This document shows positions 22,294 to 34,638 of a stretch of 64,000 nucleotides of DNA, in pieces; the stretch's first letter is position 1; every line of letters starts with the position of its first letter. Origin of the DNA: Spinacia oleracea (taxonomy: Eukaryota > Streptophyta > Magnoliopsida > Caryophyllales > Amaranthaceae). Where the stretch lies: NCBI RefSeq assembly GCF_020520425.1, contig NC_079488.1, forward strand, positions 29,441,247 to 29,505,246, written 5' to 3'. The translations under genes were made by a program, and so were the position numbers. Under the pieces are notes generated by a model. It was not told where the DNA came from and ran no database searches. It was given only the letters and a program-made list of their open reading frames with translations.

Positions 22294-23401
22294 TCATTGT
22301 TACTGAAATTGGCACAACAGAAGGCTAGTAGCATTATTCCTAGTCAAGGTAGTTGGACCGAGTGAATAGCAAACAACAACAAATTCTACTTAAATTAAAA
22401 TGCTCAATATAGGTGTGGGACTCACTGATCTCAGAGGTAGCAGTGCTAGCTGGAACCTGTTGAATCTTTGTAGTAGGAAGATTTGGACCATGGAAGAAAG
22501 CATATCTGTCATCTTTTAAGAAATGGTGAGAGAAAAATAGTACCAAGCGCGAGAACAAGGTTTCTACAACGTAGTACCACGATTGACATCTATTTGAATA
22601 ATAATTTGAATAAACCTCCTAATCCTCAAACGTGTAATTGGAACAGCTTGCTACAGAGTACAACGATTGACAACAGATCGAAGAAGAGAAAGAGAAGGCA
22701 AAGCAGATCGAAGAAGAGAGGAAACGCCATGAAAGAGAGAGGATAGAAGGAGGACACTGTCTCACAAATTTCCAATAGCATCCATTCCCACCATTTATTA
22801 CCAACAATCAAACGGGCCATAAAAACCATCCAAAAATCTACTTCTAGTTAGGAAATTAGAGAATTCACCAGCAAAACGGCACATCTCAACATCTATCAAT
22901 ATGACCATAATAAACAACTTAAGACACATTTCGTCTTTTTGAGGTTCAATTACAGTGGATTACTCCCCTAGCACAACTTTCATTCCCGAGCAACCATAAA
23001 ACAATCAGAAAATAAATATAGCATCAGCTCTGATAGCTTGATAATACATTTCAACAGGAAATCAACTAGTGTTTCGAGTAGCAGAAAATAGAGTGATTCA
23101 AGTGATTCAAAATAAATTATAGACAAACATACCTTTAGAGTTAAGAACACCTTGATGATATATGAGAACTCAAATCGATCTGCAACATAGATAAAATTAA
23201 TCAGAAACCAAAAACTATCAAAAACCGAAGGATGTAGATATAGATTCATACCACAATTTTCTTGAAATCGATAATAATTTATTGATTGATTATTTTTCAA
23301 TCAACTACTTAAAATTTCAAAATAAATCGATTAGAACATACCTGGCAATTGGAATTGAGGTCAGTCGCCATTGTTGTTCCTGGCTTGGCAGCTGCAAGGG
23401 T
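22294..23401. other. CACTA-1 internal DNA; short charged coding-like piece
   Basis: Mostly AT-rich with no gene. At 22672-22775 the plus strand reads QQIEEEKEKAKQIEEERKRH in an open frame, with a TGA just before it. It looks like a captured exon of a charged coiled-coil protein, but it is too short to name. Confidence 0.4.
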
Positions 23402-23406
23402 GCGAT
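23402..23406. repeat. Copia C target duplication, left copy
   Basis: GCGAT, matched by GCGAT at 39306-39310 immediately outside the other LTR. Confidence 0.9.
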
Positions 23407-24607
23407 TGTTAGGTTATGATACATATGAACAACATAAATCATGCCGAAAAACCTAGATGCCAGGATACATATTAATTTCACATAATCATATAGCATAATT
23501 TAGATGCATACACTTTCTAGCGTGCCCTCCCTAGCTGCGCCCGAACCGAACAAGAACAAGTCTTTAGGACTCCAAGTGTCGTCCCTCCGTAGATAGTCCA
23601 CAGCACGTCCGGATCCACCTTAAGATTGACCAACTAGAATCGCCCTTAAGGTACTATTATTTTCGGCTAAATAGGGCAAGATTTATGACTGATTTTTCTG
23701 CTTAAAAATCCTAGTTTTGAATACTTTTAAACTTGTGCATAAATTTGTGAACCTTAAGCCTCGCGGCCCACGCGCACTGCGCGGCTCGCAGCCCATTGCT
23801 CAAAGCCCACTCTGTTTCGCGCGCGCGCCATGCCTTGTTGGGCCTGGCCTTGCGCTAAGCTGGCGAGGCTTTAGCGTGTGTGTTGATGCGTATGGCTTGC
23901 TGGGCGAAGGCCTGGCTTCGTGCTGGGCCTTCGTCTAGCAAGTCTCGTCCGATGCTAATTCGTAGGATACGCTTCCGATTAAATTCCCGATTCCGGAATT
24001 CATTTCCGATACGAACAATATTTAACATTTTCGATTCCGGAATTTATTTCCGTTTCGAACAAATATTTAATAATTCCGTTTCCGGAATTATTTTCCGATT
24101 CCGATAATATTTTCGGTTCTGACAATATTTCCGTTTTCGGCAATATTTCCGATTCCGGCAATATTTCCATTTCCGATAATATTTTCCGATACGTACCATG
24201 TTTCCATTTCCGGCAACATCTACGACTTGGAAAATATTTATATTTCCGATACGATCCATATTTCCGTTCCCGGCAATATCATCGTTTCCGGAGTATTCAT
24301 TTCTTACCTTTGACGATCTCAGCTCCCACTTAAACAAAGATCCGTCGATTCCGAATATCCATAGATGGAGAATTTAATGCCATTAAATTCTTGATCCTTT
24401 TACGTACTATTTGTGTGACCCTACAGGTTCAGTCAAGAGTAAGCTGTGGATTAATATCATTAATTCCACTTGAACTGAAGCGACCTCTAGCTAGGCATTC
24501 AGCTCACTTGATATCACTGAATTATTAACTTGTTTAATTAATACTGAACCGCATTTATTAGACTTAACATTAAATGCATACTTGGACCAAGGGCATTATT
24601 TCCTTCA
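23407..24607 (-). repeat. Copia C 3' LTR (1201 bp, internal deletion)
   Basis: Minus strand: starts TGAAGGAAATAATGCCC and ends AACCTAACA. Compared with the 5' LTR, about 205 bases are missing at 23750/23751, between GAACCT and AAGCCTCG. The lost stretch contains the TATA box and the bases before the GC-rich segment. Confidence 0.9.
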
Positions 24608-25359
24608 GTCTCCCACTTGTCCTTAGGGACAAGTGTGCATTTCCTAATTCCTTTGTCGCTCGATGCTTGCTCTTGAACATAAGGTAAGAGTTGTCATTCT
24701 TATTATGTCCAGAGGTGTTTCTCGGTTTCAGAGTTCAACTGATCAAATAAAACAGATAATGATAGCCTATGATTCATCTGAGCACGGCCATGCATTTTAC
24801 AGTTTCTAGCTCTCCGAGTGGCCTTGTACAACTTTTCAGCATCTCATCCCGATTTATGGGAGGACAATCCTAATCTTGCGATCTTGAGATTAGACTTCGA
24901 TTGATAGGTGATTACCTGAGCGTTGCCTTTATAGCCTCCTTTTACGGTGCGACGGTTGACAACGTCAAAGTAACCAGTTCTCAAGTAATCTCAAATCACT
25001 CAGGTATTGAGGATTAATGTCTAATAATTTTAATGAAATTTACTTATGACAGATTTTCATCTCTTACAGTAAAGTTTCATAGGTCTGTCTGATACTAGTC
25101 TTCCCAAAGTAAGTATCTATGAAAATGATTACGACATTGCCATGTCCACATAGTTCAAGAAATAGAACTACTAGTCATCTTGCATTCTAGTCGTCTAATG
25201 TTTTCTATGCGTCCATCTTTATAGAAAACTCCGACCAGGGACCATTTTCAACTTTTGACATTCAAGTTCACTTGATAGACATTTCTTAGTCACAGGACTG
25301 GTCCTGACAGTCTATATATCTTGAATATTTCGTCAAATTGAAGGGACTCATCATTTAAT
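24608..25359 (-). other. Copia C polypurine tract and 3' non-coding tract
   Basis: GTCTCCCACTT at 24608-24618 is the polypurine tract in reverse. The rest matches copies A, B and F. AAT at 25357-25359 is the left duplication of CACTA-2. Confidence 0.8.
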
Positions 25360-25690
25360 CACTACAAGAAAAACAGGCTTGGGCGACGAGCTAGTAAAGT
25401 ATGAGCGACGGAAATTATGTTTGTAGCACAAAATAGAACAAAAGGCGACAACGTATAGTTCTGTTGCCCAAAGATCTGATTTTGGGCGACATGAACCTTT
25501 TCGGTAGCCCAAAGTATTTTATGGGGGACAATGTTGAAATTCGTTGCCCAAAATTTTGTTTTGGGCCACGAAATTTTATTTTGTTGTCCTTGACCATGTT
25601 GTGCAACAACTTCTCTTCATGTCATTGTCCATTGTAAATTAGCCCATCCAAAAATTTAGTTTTTGTCGCCCTTACCCAAAAAAAGGCGGA
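25360..25690. repeat. CACTA-2 left TIR and subterminal repeats
   Basis: TIR CACTACAAGAAAAA, followed by repeated GGGCGAC, TTGCCCAAA and TTTTGGGC words. The likely function is transposase binding (family knowledge). Confidence 0.85.
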
Positions 25691-27950
25691 AAAAAAATCC
25701 CGCCTCTTATTTTCCCACTACTCCACCACCTACTCCAAACTTCCAAACGCCTAAACAGAAGTTAAAGAACTGCATAACTCCTCCCTTTCCTTTCCCATCT
25801 TTCTCTTCCTGAGGTGAATCTGAGTGTTAAAACTTCATTCTCCGGCGCTTCTTCTTCACGGAAATCACCAGGTTAATTATTAAGAATTAAAATTCATTAT
25901 TTTTGGTGAATTTAAGGAGAAATTGAGCACTAAAGCCCTAAATTAATTCAATTTGTTATTTTTCTGTCATGTACTCTAGCCGGATTCTTCGTGCTCAAGA
26001 ATCTCAAATCTTCCCAGACGCCGACCTCAATCTTCATCCCGATTCTCCTAAAACTACTGATTCTACTCCGTCTTCCTGCAATTTCTCAATTTTCTTCTTT
26101 TAATCCGATTTTAGGGCATGAATTCGATTTTATGTTATTATAATTGATTATTAGAACTAGTTTGGAAATTTATTTTGTTTTAATTGAAGGGTAAGGTAAT
26201 GTCGGAAATTAGATCGGGTTTCTGGACGATTATGGATATGTCAAGCAGTCGTTATCTCTGGAACTATTTCTCTGCTGCTACAGCTAAGAGCTTGCCTTAA
26301 TTCTTTTTTAACACGATATAATATGTGTTGTTGTTGTCGTAGTTGTTGTTGGTGGAGGTGGTGATGATGTTTCTGATAATTTGAAGAAGATACATTGTTG
26401 GTAACTGTAACTAAGGCTAGTGATCATGATGATGATGATTGTTGGCGTTCTATTCAATTGATGTATTGCTGTAATTTTCTACAACTTTGTATGTATATAC
26501 ACTAATACACTTGTTTGTACTGATATTTAAATCGTTTGATTTCCTACTTATTTTGTGATGTTTGCTTGTGTTTGTGCTTCTCTTTGTTTATCTTGATTTA
26601 GTATTAGAGGAGGATACAGATGAGGTAATTAAAGTATGTGAGTTTTAGTTGTAAGTTATTTCCTATAAATGTGGCTTCTCTAAAGCAAATTCGATATGAG
26701 TACTATGGTTATTATGGATATGTGAACTTTGATGGTTGTGGTCTGGTTAATTCAAATTGCGTATCTTGTGACAATGCTCTTTCTTCTTTGGTTGTTCTTC
26801 CGCATATCTGTATACTTTTCCTTCTGTTTTCTCTCATGCTTGACAACCTTATGAAGTCAAGCATGTTTGCTCTATAATATCTAGTCGCTGTATCAATGCT
26901 ACAGTTGAAAGGTTATTATTTTTGTTGGTCAAGTGCTTGATCATTGTAAAGTTGCTGCAACTGTTCTATGTTTTGACACATAAGTTTTGTTTAGCATCTT
27001 GTAAGGTTAGTTTGCAGTTAGAAATTTTTCTTTGAGTATGAGAAAGCACATTCTTGCAATCTCCGTTGCCCTTTCTATTTCAATAGTCTTATCTGCATAC
27101 CTACATGGCTACATTCTGATTTCTTCCGTAAATTAAATTGTATGCAATGCAGAGCTGATATCTGAAATAAAAGGGGAATCAGAAAATGGAAGGTTACCAA
27201 CTGTTTCAGTAAGTTACATTATCGACCTATTCGTATCCGATAATTAAAATTCTCTAAGATGTAGGATTTGGTGTATATTATACAGACTTGTATTAAATTG
27301 GTTATCTGTAAAGGACATTATGCCCAAATCTAAGCTTGAGCCAAATTGGTTCTTCTAAATATGAAAACACATTATACATATCAACTTGAAAGAAGAAATG
27401 ACTCTATTTGTGGCAAACAACATGGTCTTGTTGCAATTAATGGGCAAGAGAAAGTGACTGGAGACTATGGAGAAAAAAAAGATACAGAGAGGGCATTAAT
27501 TGCAGTTCCATGCTGGTATTAATGTTTGGTAATATAAATTTGAGTTTGCAGCTACTTACCAAAGCTTTCTTTTACACCAGGTGTTGTCAAAACAAAGCGG
27601 CCACTATGGAGTTTGAAGACGCTCACTGATTTCTTCTAGTCTATTAGCAACTTCATTGTAGTTTTTGTTACAACAACGTTTTCAATGAGTTATCTTATGA
27701 GGATGCCAATAACTGCAAATTTCTATTTTCTTCACCTGTGAATTATTATTTGGTTCAATGTTAATGAATCAATAGTTGGATATATTTCAAACTATAGGAG
27801 TTTAGGATTACTTGTGGATTCAATTCGTTATCATTCCCACATTTAAATAGTTTGCGCTATCTTCTTTACCTCCAATGCAACAATCTTATTCCTATTTTGA
27901 TTTTGTTTTTCAGGCAATTTTTTAAAAGTGGATGCACTTTGGTTTGATAA
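25691..27950 (+). other. CACTA-2 cargo, leader-like and intron-like DNA
   Basis: A pyrimidine-rich segment (25780-25870) resembles a 5' leader, followed by long AT-rich intron-like stretches with a TTTTCAG acceptor just before 27915. Open frames such as 26638-26877 show no recognisable domain. I do not name a gene. Confidence 0.4.
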
Positions 27951-28205
27951 GGTAGAAATGGAGAGAACAATGAACGAGTGGAGCTCTCTACCCAAGTTGA
28001 CACACTTACTGCATCAAATGAGGAGTTGAGAGTATCAAATGAGCAGCTTAAAGCATCTAATGAAGAGCTTAAAGCATCTAATGAGGAGTTCAAAGCATCG
28101 AATGAGGAGCTTAAAGCAGAATTTTCTAGAATGAACAAGGAAGCTATTGAACGTGAACAGAAACTGAGAGAAGATATGCTGAAAATGTTCGAGGACATGA
28201 GGTAA
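27951..28205 (+). pseudogene. CACTA-2 exon encoding a heptad coiled coil
   Basis: Open frame bounded by a stop at 27948-27950 and ending with a good splice donor (ATGAG|GTAATT) near 28202. It holds four near-repeats of ASNEELK (for example KASNEELKASNEEFKASNEE), then a charged helix ending DMLKMFEDMR. The seven-residue spacing predicts a coiled coil. Plant En/Spm-type proteins often end in such a coiled coil, which may explain it, but no transposase core was seen. It could equally be captured host sequence. There is no ATG start in frame, consistent with an internal exon. Confidence 0.5.
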
Positions 28206-30700
28206 TTTTTTTTAGCATTCTTTGTCGTTTAGACCATTGACTAGAAAAAGCGCTTATGCCTCCAAGACTTTATTTTTCCTATTTTCATTTTGATCATTTT
28301 AAATTGCATTTTGATGATGAAACTACTGCTGGGATAATTCACTTTATGTGGGATTCAACCTGAGGCTATAAGCCGGCCTATGACATAATTGAAGTTGTTA
28401 CTGCTGGGACTTTAGTCCAGAATTGTGTGACGAAGTATGAAAGTCATCTTGCATTGGTCTTGATTTTTGGTTTGCATTACCTTGTTCCATTGATGTGATC
28501 TGCTCTTTTAGACTGTATGCCTCGCCTCTTCTTATCAAATTATTATAATTACAGATGTGAAACAAAACACAATGGAAGTTTTTAAGCAGATTGAAAACAC
28601 TTTTGATTGTGTTCCTGCTTTCCACTTCTTCCTTAATCTCTCCAGCCATAAGGTTCCTTAATCTCTCCAGCAGATTAAAACACTTTTGAGTGTGTTCCTG
28701 CTACATAGGTTTTTACTCCTTCCCTATTCATATAATAACCCGCTAGTTATGCCTTTGTTGAAAGTAGGGTAGTTACAGACATACAACTATCAGGAGTTAT
28801 AGGCATACTTGAACTGAAGGCTGTGATTACTATTTACCATTTACCTTGCATAGATATTGTATACAGGATGTTTTTCAAAGTTTAATAAGGCTTTGTAGGA
28901 AATGTGCTCTTTTCTCAGAATGCCAAAAAGTTTAGTACAACACATACCCATTTCGCCTTGTACACATGTAGACCAACTCCTTTGAAAAGAGCCTAGCTTT
29001 ATTGTGGTTTGTAAGGATGTATTTTGCTTGAAATGGTTGTTGGTAAATTATTTGCGATGCATTTTTCTTATAATGGGAGGAAGAGTTTAGCACACGCAAG
29101 AAAAGCCAAGTGCTGTTATTCTATCCTATCTCTTTTAATTTGTAATGGAATAGAATATGAAAAGCTATCTCTGTGCATAGAATAAACTGGGACCAAGAAT
29201 CTGCGAGAGTGAATTATTGTTAGACTGTTCTGAATTCTGAATTCTGTTGGATGACATGAAACTTGTACCGAGACTGACTATTCCATTAGCATCTCATCTT
29301 CTGTTGCAGCATTAGAATCTGCTCTTAACTTGTTTTAGATTTAACCTGAACTATGTTGAACTGCTGTCTCATGGTTTAATGACATGCATTGAGATCTTTT
29401 AGTGAGTGTTAGTCGAAGCTTCAGACCTTGTAAACATGCATTGTTGTAAGCTAGTATCTATAAAATAAAACATAACAAAAAGATCAGTTGAAAGAACAAA
29501 ACTGATTCAACATTCTTTGTTCAGTAATGTTACCATTGAACTTAATGTATTAGTCAGTCTCAACTTTGTTCAACACTGTTGATTTATCATCGCGACACAA
29601 CTTAATGTATCCCTTGTTAAGGTAATATCAGTTTAAACTGACCACCATGCTATGTAAATTAAATGCTTAGCATCTGTAATAGCTTCAGTTCAATCCTCCT
29701 TGGCACTGGGCACATCACATGTACCATGCATAACCATATTATTGTTTCCATCTGATATGTCGTCAGCTTCTTGATGTTGCTGAAGACATGAGCTGTGCAC
29801 CTGCACCAGCAGGCTGTTGTGCCTTCTGCTGCAGTGCATAACCGCTTGTATCTGTCTCGCCTCCTGCACCGCCTCCTACAAGCGCATGTGCAACGCCTCC
29901 TATAAGCGCATGTGCAGCGCCTGCAGTCTGATGCCAATGTTGCTGCTGTCTGTCAGCTACGTGCCACTGCTGCACTACATCAGGCCTCTGCTGCACTGCA
30001 TCAGGCTGTTGTAGGCCTCTGTACTACCTTTCTCATCTCATTTAGCGCTCTCTGTAAGGCCTCCCTTGTAACGCTGCACTGACTGTAATGGTTTCATTGA
30101 AGATACTGACATTAATTTTGATATGTATGTTTGAATGTTTGGGTAAAGTCCTCAGAAGAATGGCAGTTGACTTTGGGTAAAGATCTTAGAAATTTGTGTA
30201 TTGTATTAGAGAAATAAACAGAAATTTGTGTGCATATATATACCATCTAGATATATTTGAATCGTGAATTTGAATTATATGCTAAAAATTAGATTGGTTA
30301 TCATTTTTTTAATCACACAAGTACCTAATTTGGCGTTTTATCTTATCAGGAACAATGGGTCAAGAATATCGTCCTAATTTGGGTCGGGGAGAGCTCTTTG
30401 AAGTATGATTGAGCATTCGAGTTTGTCGTATATGAACTCCTTAGACTACAACTAGTGTTAAGAATTTAGTTATTTCCAAACTTTTAGTTTAGATGATTAC
30501 ATCTATGCATCCGATGATAGAGTCACATGTATGAATTTATATTTTTATTTATTTTATTGTATTTGGATAAATATGTACTTGTTATTCAAAATTGTTTTTT
30601 ATGTCCATCTTTTTTTCATTAATCGTTTAGCACATATATGAACAGGGAAGAAATCATATGCCGGAGTATGTAGCTTATAATATGCATGGGCGAAAAATAT
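28206..30700. other. CACTA-2 downstream intron-like DNA and a possible last exon
   Basis: AT-rich with no clear domain. At 30350-30415, after a TTATCAG acceptor-like site, two plus-strand frames stay open (one reads GQEYRPNLGRGELFEV and ends in a stop), so it may be a terminal exon. A CTG/GCA-rich segment at 29770-30010 is low complexity (Gln/Ala/Cys-rich in several frames). Confidence 0.35.
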
Positions 30701-30719
30701 GTTTAGCATATAAACATTA

Positions 30720-31246
30720 TTAATTTGGCGCGTGATTTAAACTTATGGGCAACAACAAGTTTCGTTGCCCATAATACGATGGGCAACAAAGATAGTGTTG
30801 CACAAAAGTACATTTAAAAAATTAATGACTCATTTGGGCGACGGAATCCAAACAGTCGTCGCACCAAGTGACAGTTTATAGGCAACGAAAAAGATAATTT
30901 GTTGCCCAAAGATATCGACTTATGGGCAACGAAAATGTAAGTCGTTGCACAAAGGTTACCAACATAGGGCAACGACTCAAAACCTTGTCGCACATTTCTT
31001 CACACTATAGACGACAAATATACATGTCGATGCCCAATATAAGCTTTGGGCAACGATTTTTAAGCGACGCCCAAAGTTCTTTATGTGCAACGAATTATGA
31101 CTTCGACGCCCAAATATAGCAAGGGCCTCGACCCTGTTACAACGACCTTTGAGCAGGATAAATTCGTAGCCCCAAACTAAAGGCGACGAATTTCTATGTT
31201 TGGGCGACGACATTTTCCGTTGCCCAAAACAATTTTTCTTGTAGTG
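30720..31246. repeat. CACTA-2 right TIR and subterminal repeats
   Basis: At least ten copies of GGGCAACGA-like and CGTTGCCCA-like words, in both orientations, before the terminal TTTTTCTTGTAGTG. Confidence 0.85.
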
Positions 31247-31359
31247 AATAAACCACAAATTAAATGGAAAAATGAATTCTATTCATTTATTGTGAATGAT
31301 TAACCAATAAAGTTTTACAAAGTATTAAACTCTAAAACTTTAAAACATCAAACTAGGAC

Positions 31360-32018
31360 ATCAAAGCCATTCTCAATTATGCTTGATTCCCATAGCTGCA
31401 ATGTGCGAGTTGTGCTTCGCCTGCGACAGAGGTTTAGTCAATGGATCTGAGATGTTGTTATCAGTTCCAATTTTTCTTATCTCGACTTCTTTTCTTTCAA
31501 CGAACTCTCGTAGAAGGTGAAATCTACGAAGTACATGCTTGACTCTTTGGTGGTGTCTAGGCTCCTTTGCCTGTGCAATAGCTCTGTTATTATCACAATA
31601 TAGGGCTTATTGGTCCTTTAATGGAGGGGACTACACCAAGTTCACCTATGAACTTCCTTAGCCATATAGCTTCCTTTGCTGCTTCATGTGCAGCAATGTA
31701 CTCCGCTTCAGTTGTAGAATCTCCAATGGTGCTTTGCTTAGCACTTTTCCAGCTTACTACTCCTCCGTTGAGGCAGAAGTGAAACCCAGACTGTGATCTG
31801 AAATCATCTTTGTCGGTTTGGAAACTTGCGTCCGTATAGCCTTTAACAATTAATTCATCATCTCCACCATAGAACAGGAAGTCATCTTTGTGCCTTTTCA
31901 AGTACTTCAGAATGTTCTTGGCAGCAGTCCAATGTGCCTCTCCTGGGTCTGACTGGTATCTGCTCGTAGCACTGAGTGCATACGCAACATCCGGGCGTGT
32001 ACATATCATAGCATACAT
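31360..32018 (-). pseudogene. Copia C RNase H domain
   Basis: The open piece 31593-32018 carries the RT-RNase H connection (PDVAYALSATSRYQSDPG), DELIVKGYTDASFQTDKDDF (first acidic residue) and AEYIAAHEAAKEAIWL. It keeps the FLFYGGDDE stretch missing from copy B. A frameshift at about 31592 separates it from the tail (31374-31590), which reads EIRKIGTDNNISDPLTKPL in another frame and has a stop before the final EWL. The domain would degrade the RNA strand of the RNA-DNA hybrid. Confidence 0.85.
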
Positions 32019-32021
32019 TAT

Positions 32022-32984
32022 TTAACCAATCAATAATGCATATGGAATCCCATTTATTAGTCTACGCTCATCAAGTGTTTTTGGGCACTGAGTCTTGTTT
32101 AGAGTCATTCCATGAGACATGGGTAGGTAGCCTCGCTTGGAGTCTGCCATCTTGAATCTTTCAATAACCTTATTGATATAAGTACTCTGACTAAGTCCAA
32201 TCAACTTTTTAGATCTATCTCTGTAGATCTTGATGCCCAATATGTACTGTGCTTCTCCTAGATCCTTCATCGAAAAACATTTCCCAAGCCAAATCTTGAC
32301 AGAGTTCAACATAGGAATGTCATTTCCGATAAGTAATATGTCGTCGACATATAATACTAGAAAAGAAATTTTGCTCCCACTGACCTTCTTGTATACACAA
32401 GATTCGTCTGTGTTCTTGATGAAACCAAAGTCACTGACTGCTTCATCAAAACGTATATTCCAGCTCCTTGATGCTTGTTTCAATCCGTAGATTGATTTCT
32501 TCAGCTTGCATACCTTTTTAGCATTCTTTGGATCCTCAAAACCCTCAGGCTATGTCATAAACACAGTTTCTGTTAAAATGCCGTTTAAGAAAGCGGTTTT
32601 GACATCCATCTGCCATATTTCGTAATCGTAATATGCAGCGATTGCTAACATTATCCGAATAGACATTAGCATTGCAACTGGTGAAAAGGTTTCATCGTAA
32701 TCCACACCGTGGACTTGCCTGTAACCTTTTGCAACCAATCTAGCTTTGAAAACTTCAAGTTTTCCATCCTAATCCTTTTTCAGTTTGAAAACCCATTTCC
32801 TTCCAATGGCTTGGTAGCCATCTGGCAAATCGACCAAATCCCATACTTGGTTTTCAGACATGGAGTCTAGTTCAGATTGCATGGCTTCTTGCCATTTATT
32901 GGAGCTAGGGCTCGTCATAGCTTGTTTGTAAGTCGCAAGTTCATCACTTTTAAGTAATAGAACGTCATAGCTCTCGTTCGTCAA
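32022..32984 (-). pseudogene. Copia C reverse transcriptase
   Basis: Three open pieces. 32769-32984 has the start of RVT_2 (MTSPSSNKWQEAMQSELDSM, GRKWVFKLKKD). 32550-32738 has the finger region ([25 protein letters not shown]). 32022-32483 has KQASRSWNIRFDE and the catalytic YVDD (codons at 32340-32351). Single-base stops between the pieces (for example at 32551-32548 and near 32760) are the only large defects, so this RT is better preserved than B's. It copies element RNA into DNA in intact relatives. Confidence 0.87.
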
Positions 32985-33026
32985 AATACCTAAGTACCTT
33001 TCCGGTTGAGATCTATATCTCTGCGA

Positions 33027-33323
33027 TCAACGCGGGGTTACATCTCTAGATGGTCCGTGATTCTCACCAGATACTTCTAAATATCTCTGAGTTTCATCCT
33101 GAATTTCATCTTGAGCATTCTCTAGATTTTGTTGTTCGACTCGAATTTCTTCGAGGTCTACTTTTCTCCCACTTGTCATTTTGGAAATGTGATCCTTTTC
33201 CAAAAAGATACCATCTCGAGCAACAAACACCTTGTTCTCAGATGTATTGTAGAAGTAATACCCCTTTGTTTCCTTTGGATAGCCCACAAGGACACATTTG
33301 TCAGATTTTGGGTGAAGTTTATC
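33027..33323 (-). pseudogene. Copia C integrase C-terminal linker
   Basis: Open piece 33027-33287 (GYPKETKGYYFYNTSENKVF then an acidic stretch ending SGENHGPSRDVTPR). It matches the linker between integrase and RT in F. A stop near 33324 separates it from the integrase core. Confidence 0.75.
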
Positions 33324-33866
33324 TTAAATTAATCGTTTGACGTATACTTCACATCCCCAAATCTTAAGAAAACACACATTTGGAGGCTTTCCAAACCATA
33401 ACTCACATGGAGTCTTTTCAACAGCTTTAGACGGAGCTCTATTTATAATGAGTGCAGCTGTATTTAGTGCATGTCCCCAACATTCTATTGGAAGTTCGGC
33501 CTGAACCATCATTGATCTAACCATGTCTAGCAAGGTTCTGTTCCTCCGTTCCGACACACCGTTCCATTGTGGTGTTCCAGGAGGAGTCAATTCTGATAGA
33601 ATTCCACATTCTTTCGGATGGTCATCAAATTCATAGCTCAGATATTCACCGCCTCTATCAGACCGCAGTGCCTTAATCTTCTTGCCTAATTGATTCTCTA
33701 CTTCACTCGGAAATTCCTTGAATTTGTCAAAGGATTCAGACTTATGCTTCATTAGGCAGACATAACCATATCTACTGAAGTCATCAGTGAAAGTGATATA
33801 GTAGCTGAAACCACCTCTAGCATTTGTACTCATTGGTCCACATACATCTGTATGGATTAAACCCAA
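33324..33866 (-). pseudogene. Copia C integrase catalytic core
   Basis: 180 codons: first Asp in IHTDVCGPM, second Asp in LRSDRGGEYLSYE, Glu in GVSERRNRTLLDMVRSMM, then the C-terminal WGCEVYVKRLI. The D, D(35)E triad is present. The preceding zinc-binding part (33870-34250: WHCRLGHI, CESCLLGKM) contains stops and a shift, so the domain is not linked to it. Integrase joins cDNA ends to host DNA. Confidence 0.85.
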
Positions 33867-33869
33867 TAG

Positions 33870-34254
33870 TTCAGTTGCTCTTTCTCCAACTTTAGAGAAA
33901 GGTTACTTTGTCATTTTGCCAAGTAAACATGATTCGCACTTACCATAATCCTCTAAGTCAAATGGTTCTAGAATTTCTTCCTTTTGAAGTCATTCTATGC
34001 GTTTCATTTAATATGGCCCAATCGACAATGCCACAGATAAGTGAGATCTGAATCATCCTTTTTGGCCTTTTTGGTATTTATGTTGTAAACTTGTTTGTCG
34101 TGATCTAATAAATAAAGTCCATTGACTAATCTAGCAGATCCATAAAACATCTCTTTAAAATAAAACGAACAACTATTGTCTTTTATTAAAAGGAAAATCG
34201 CTTAGCATCTAAGCAAGAAACAGAAATGATGTTTTTAGTAAGAGTTGGAACATG
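33870..34254 (-). pseudogene. Copia C GAG-pre-integrase region (frameshifted)
   Basis: Matches the F sequence from LLDHDKQVYNINTKKAKKDD through KCESCLLGKM. It has an in-frame stop where GKMTKQPF should continue and a one-base loss near 34010, so no open frame is long enough to stand alone. Confidence 0.7.
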
Positions 34255-34638
34255 CTAACACTCTTCCAGTTCCAAAACTAGCCCAGAGGGCAACGACAAA
34301 TAATAAGTTCTTACAGCTACTGCAGCAATCCGTGCTCCATTTCCCACTCGTAGGTCGACTTCTCCCTTGCTTAACCTTCTACTTCTTCTTAGTCCTTGTG
34401 GATTGGAACATAAGTGTGAGCCACAACCTGTATCTAATACCCAAGAAGTTGAATTAGCAAGTATATAGTCTATAAGGAAAATACCTGAAGATGGAACTAT
34501 TGTTCCGTTCTTCTGATCTTCCTTAAGCTTCAAGCAATCTCTCTTCCAATGCCCCTTCTTCTTGCAGTAGAAGCATTCAGATTCAGAAGTGGGTTGGCTC
34601 ACCTTCTTCTTTTCAGATTTGGTGCCGCCTGGTATCAC
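34255..34638 (-). pseudogene. Copia C zinc knuckle and aspartic protease
   Basis: 127 codons with the CCHC knuckle (CFYCKKKGHWKRDC) and the retropepsin motif VLDTGCGSHLCSN, the residues that copy B has lost. It ends in a stop within LELEEC. It is joined to gag at 34613-34638 by a short deletion (about 83 bases relative to B) that shifts the frame. Confidence 0.8.

Larger units (their letters stand above)
25360..31246. mobile_element. CACTA-2: CACTA transposon (5887 bp) inside copia C
   Basis: The left end is CACTACAAGAAAAACAGG. The right end is AATTTTTCTTGTAGTG. AAT flanks both ends (25357-25359 and 31247-31249), and excision rejoins copia sequence that is intact in copies A and F. The first and last ~350-500 bases are packed with TTTGGGCAACG/CGTTGCCCAAA-type motifs in both orientations. 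The middle (25700-30700) looks like exons and introns of a gene, but no transposase was found, so it is probably non-autonomous with captured cargo. Confidence 0.92.

Noticed and set aside
29659..30014. Cys/Arg-rich and Gln/Ala-rich frames on both strands
   Set aside because: Low-complexity GCA/CTG-rich segment in CACTA-2; several frames open at once; no domain.
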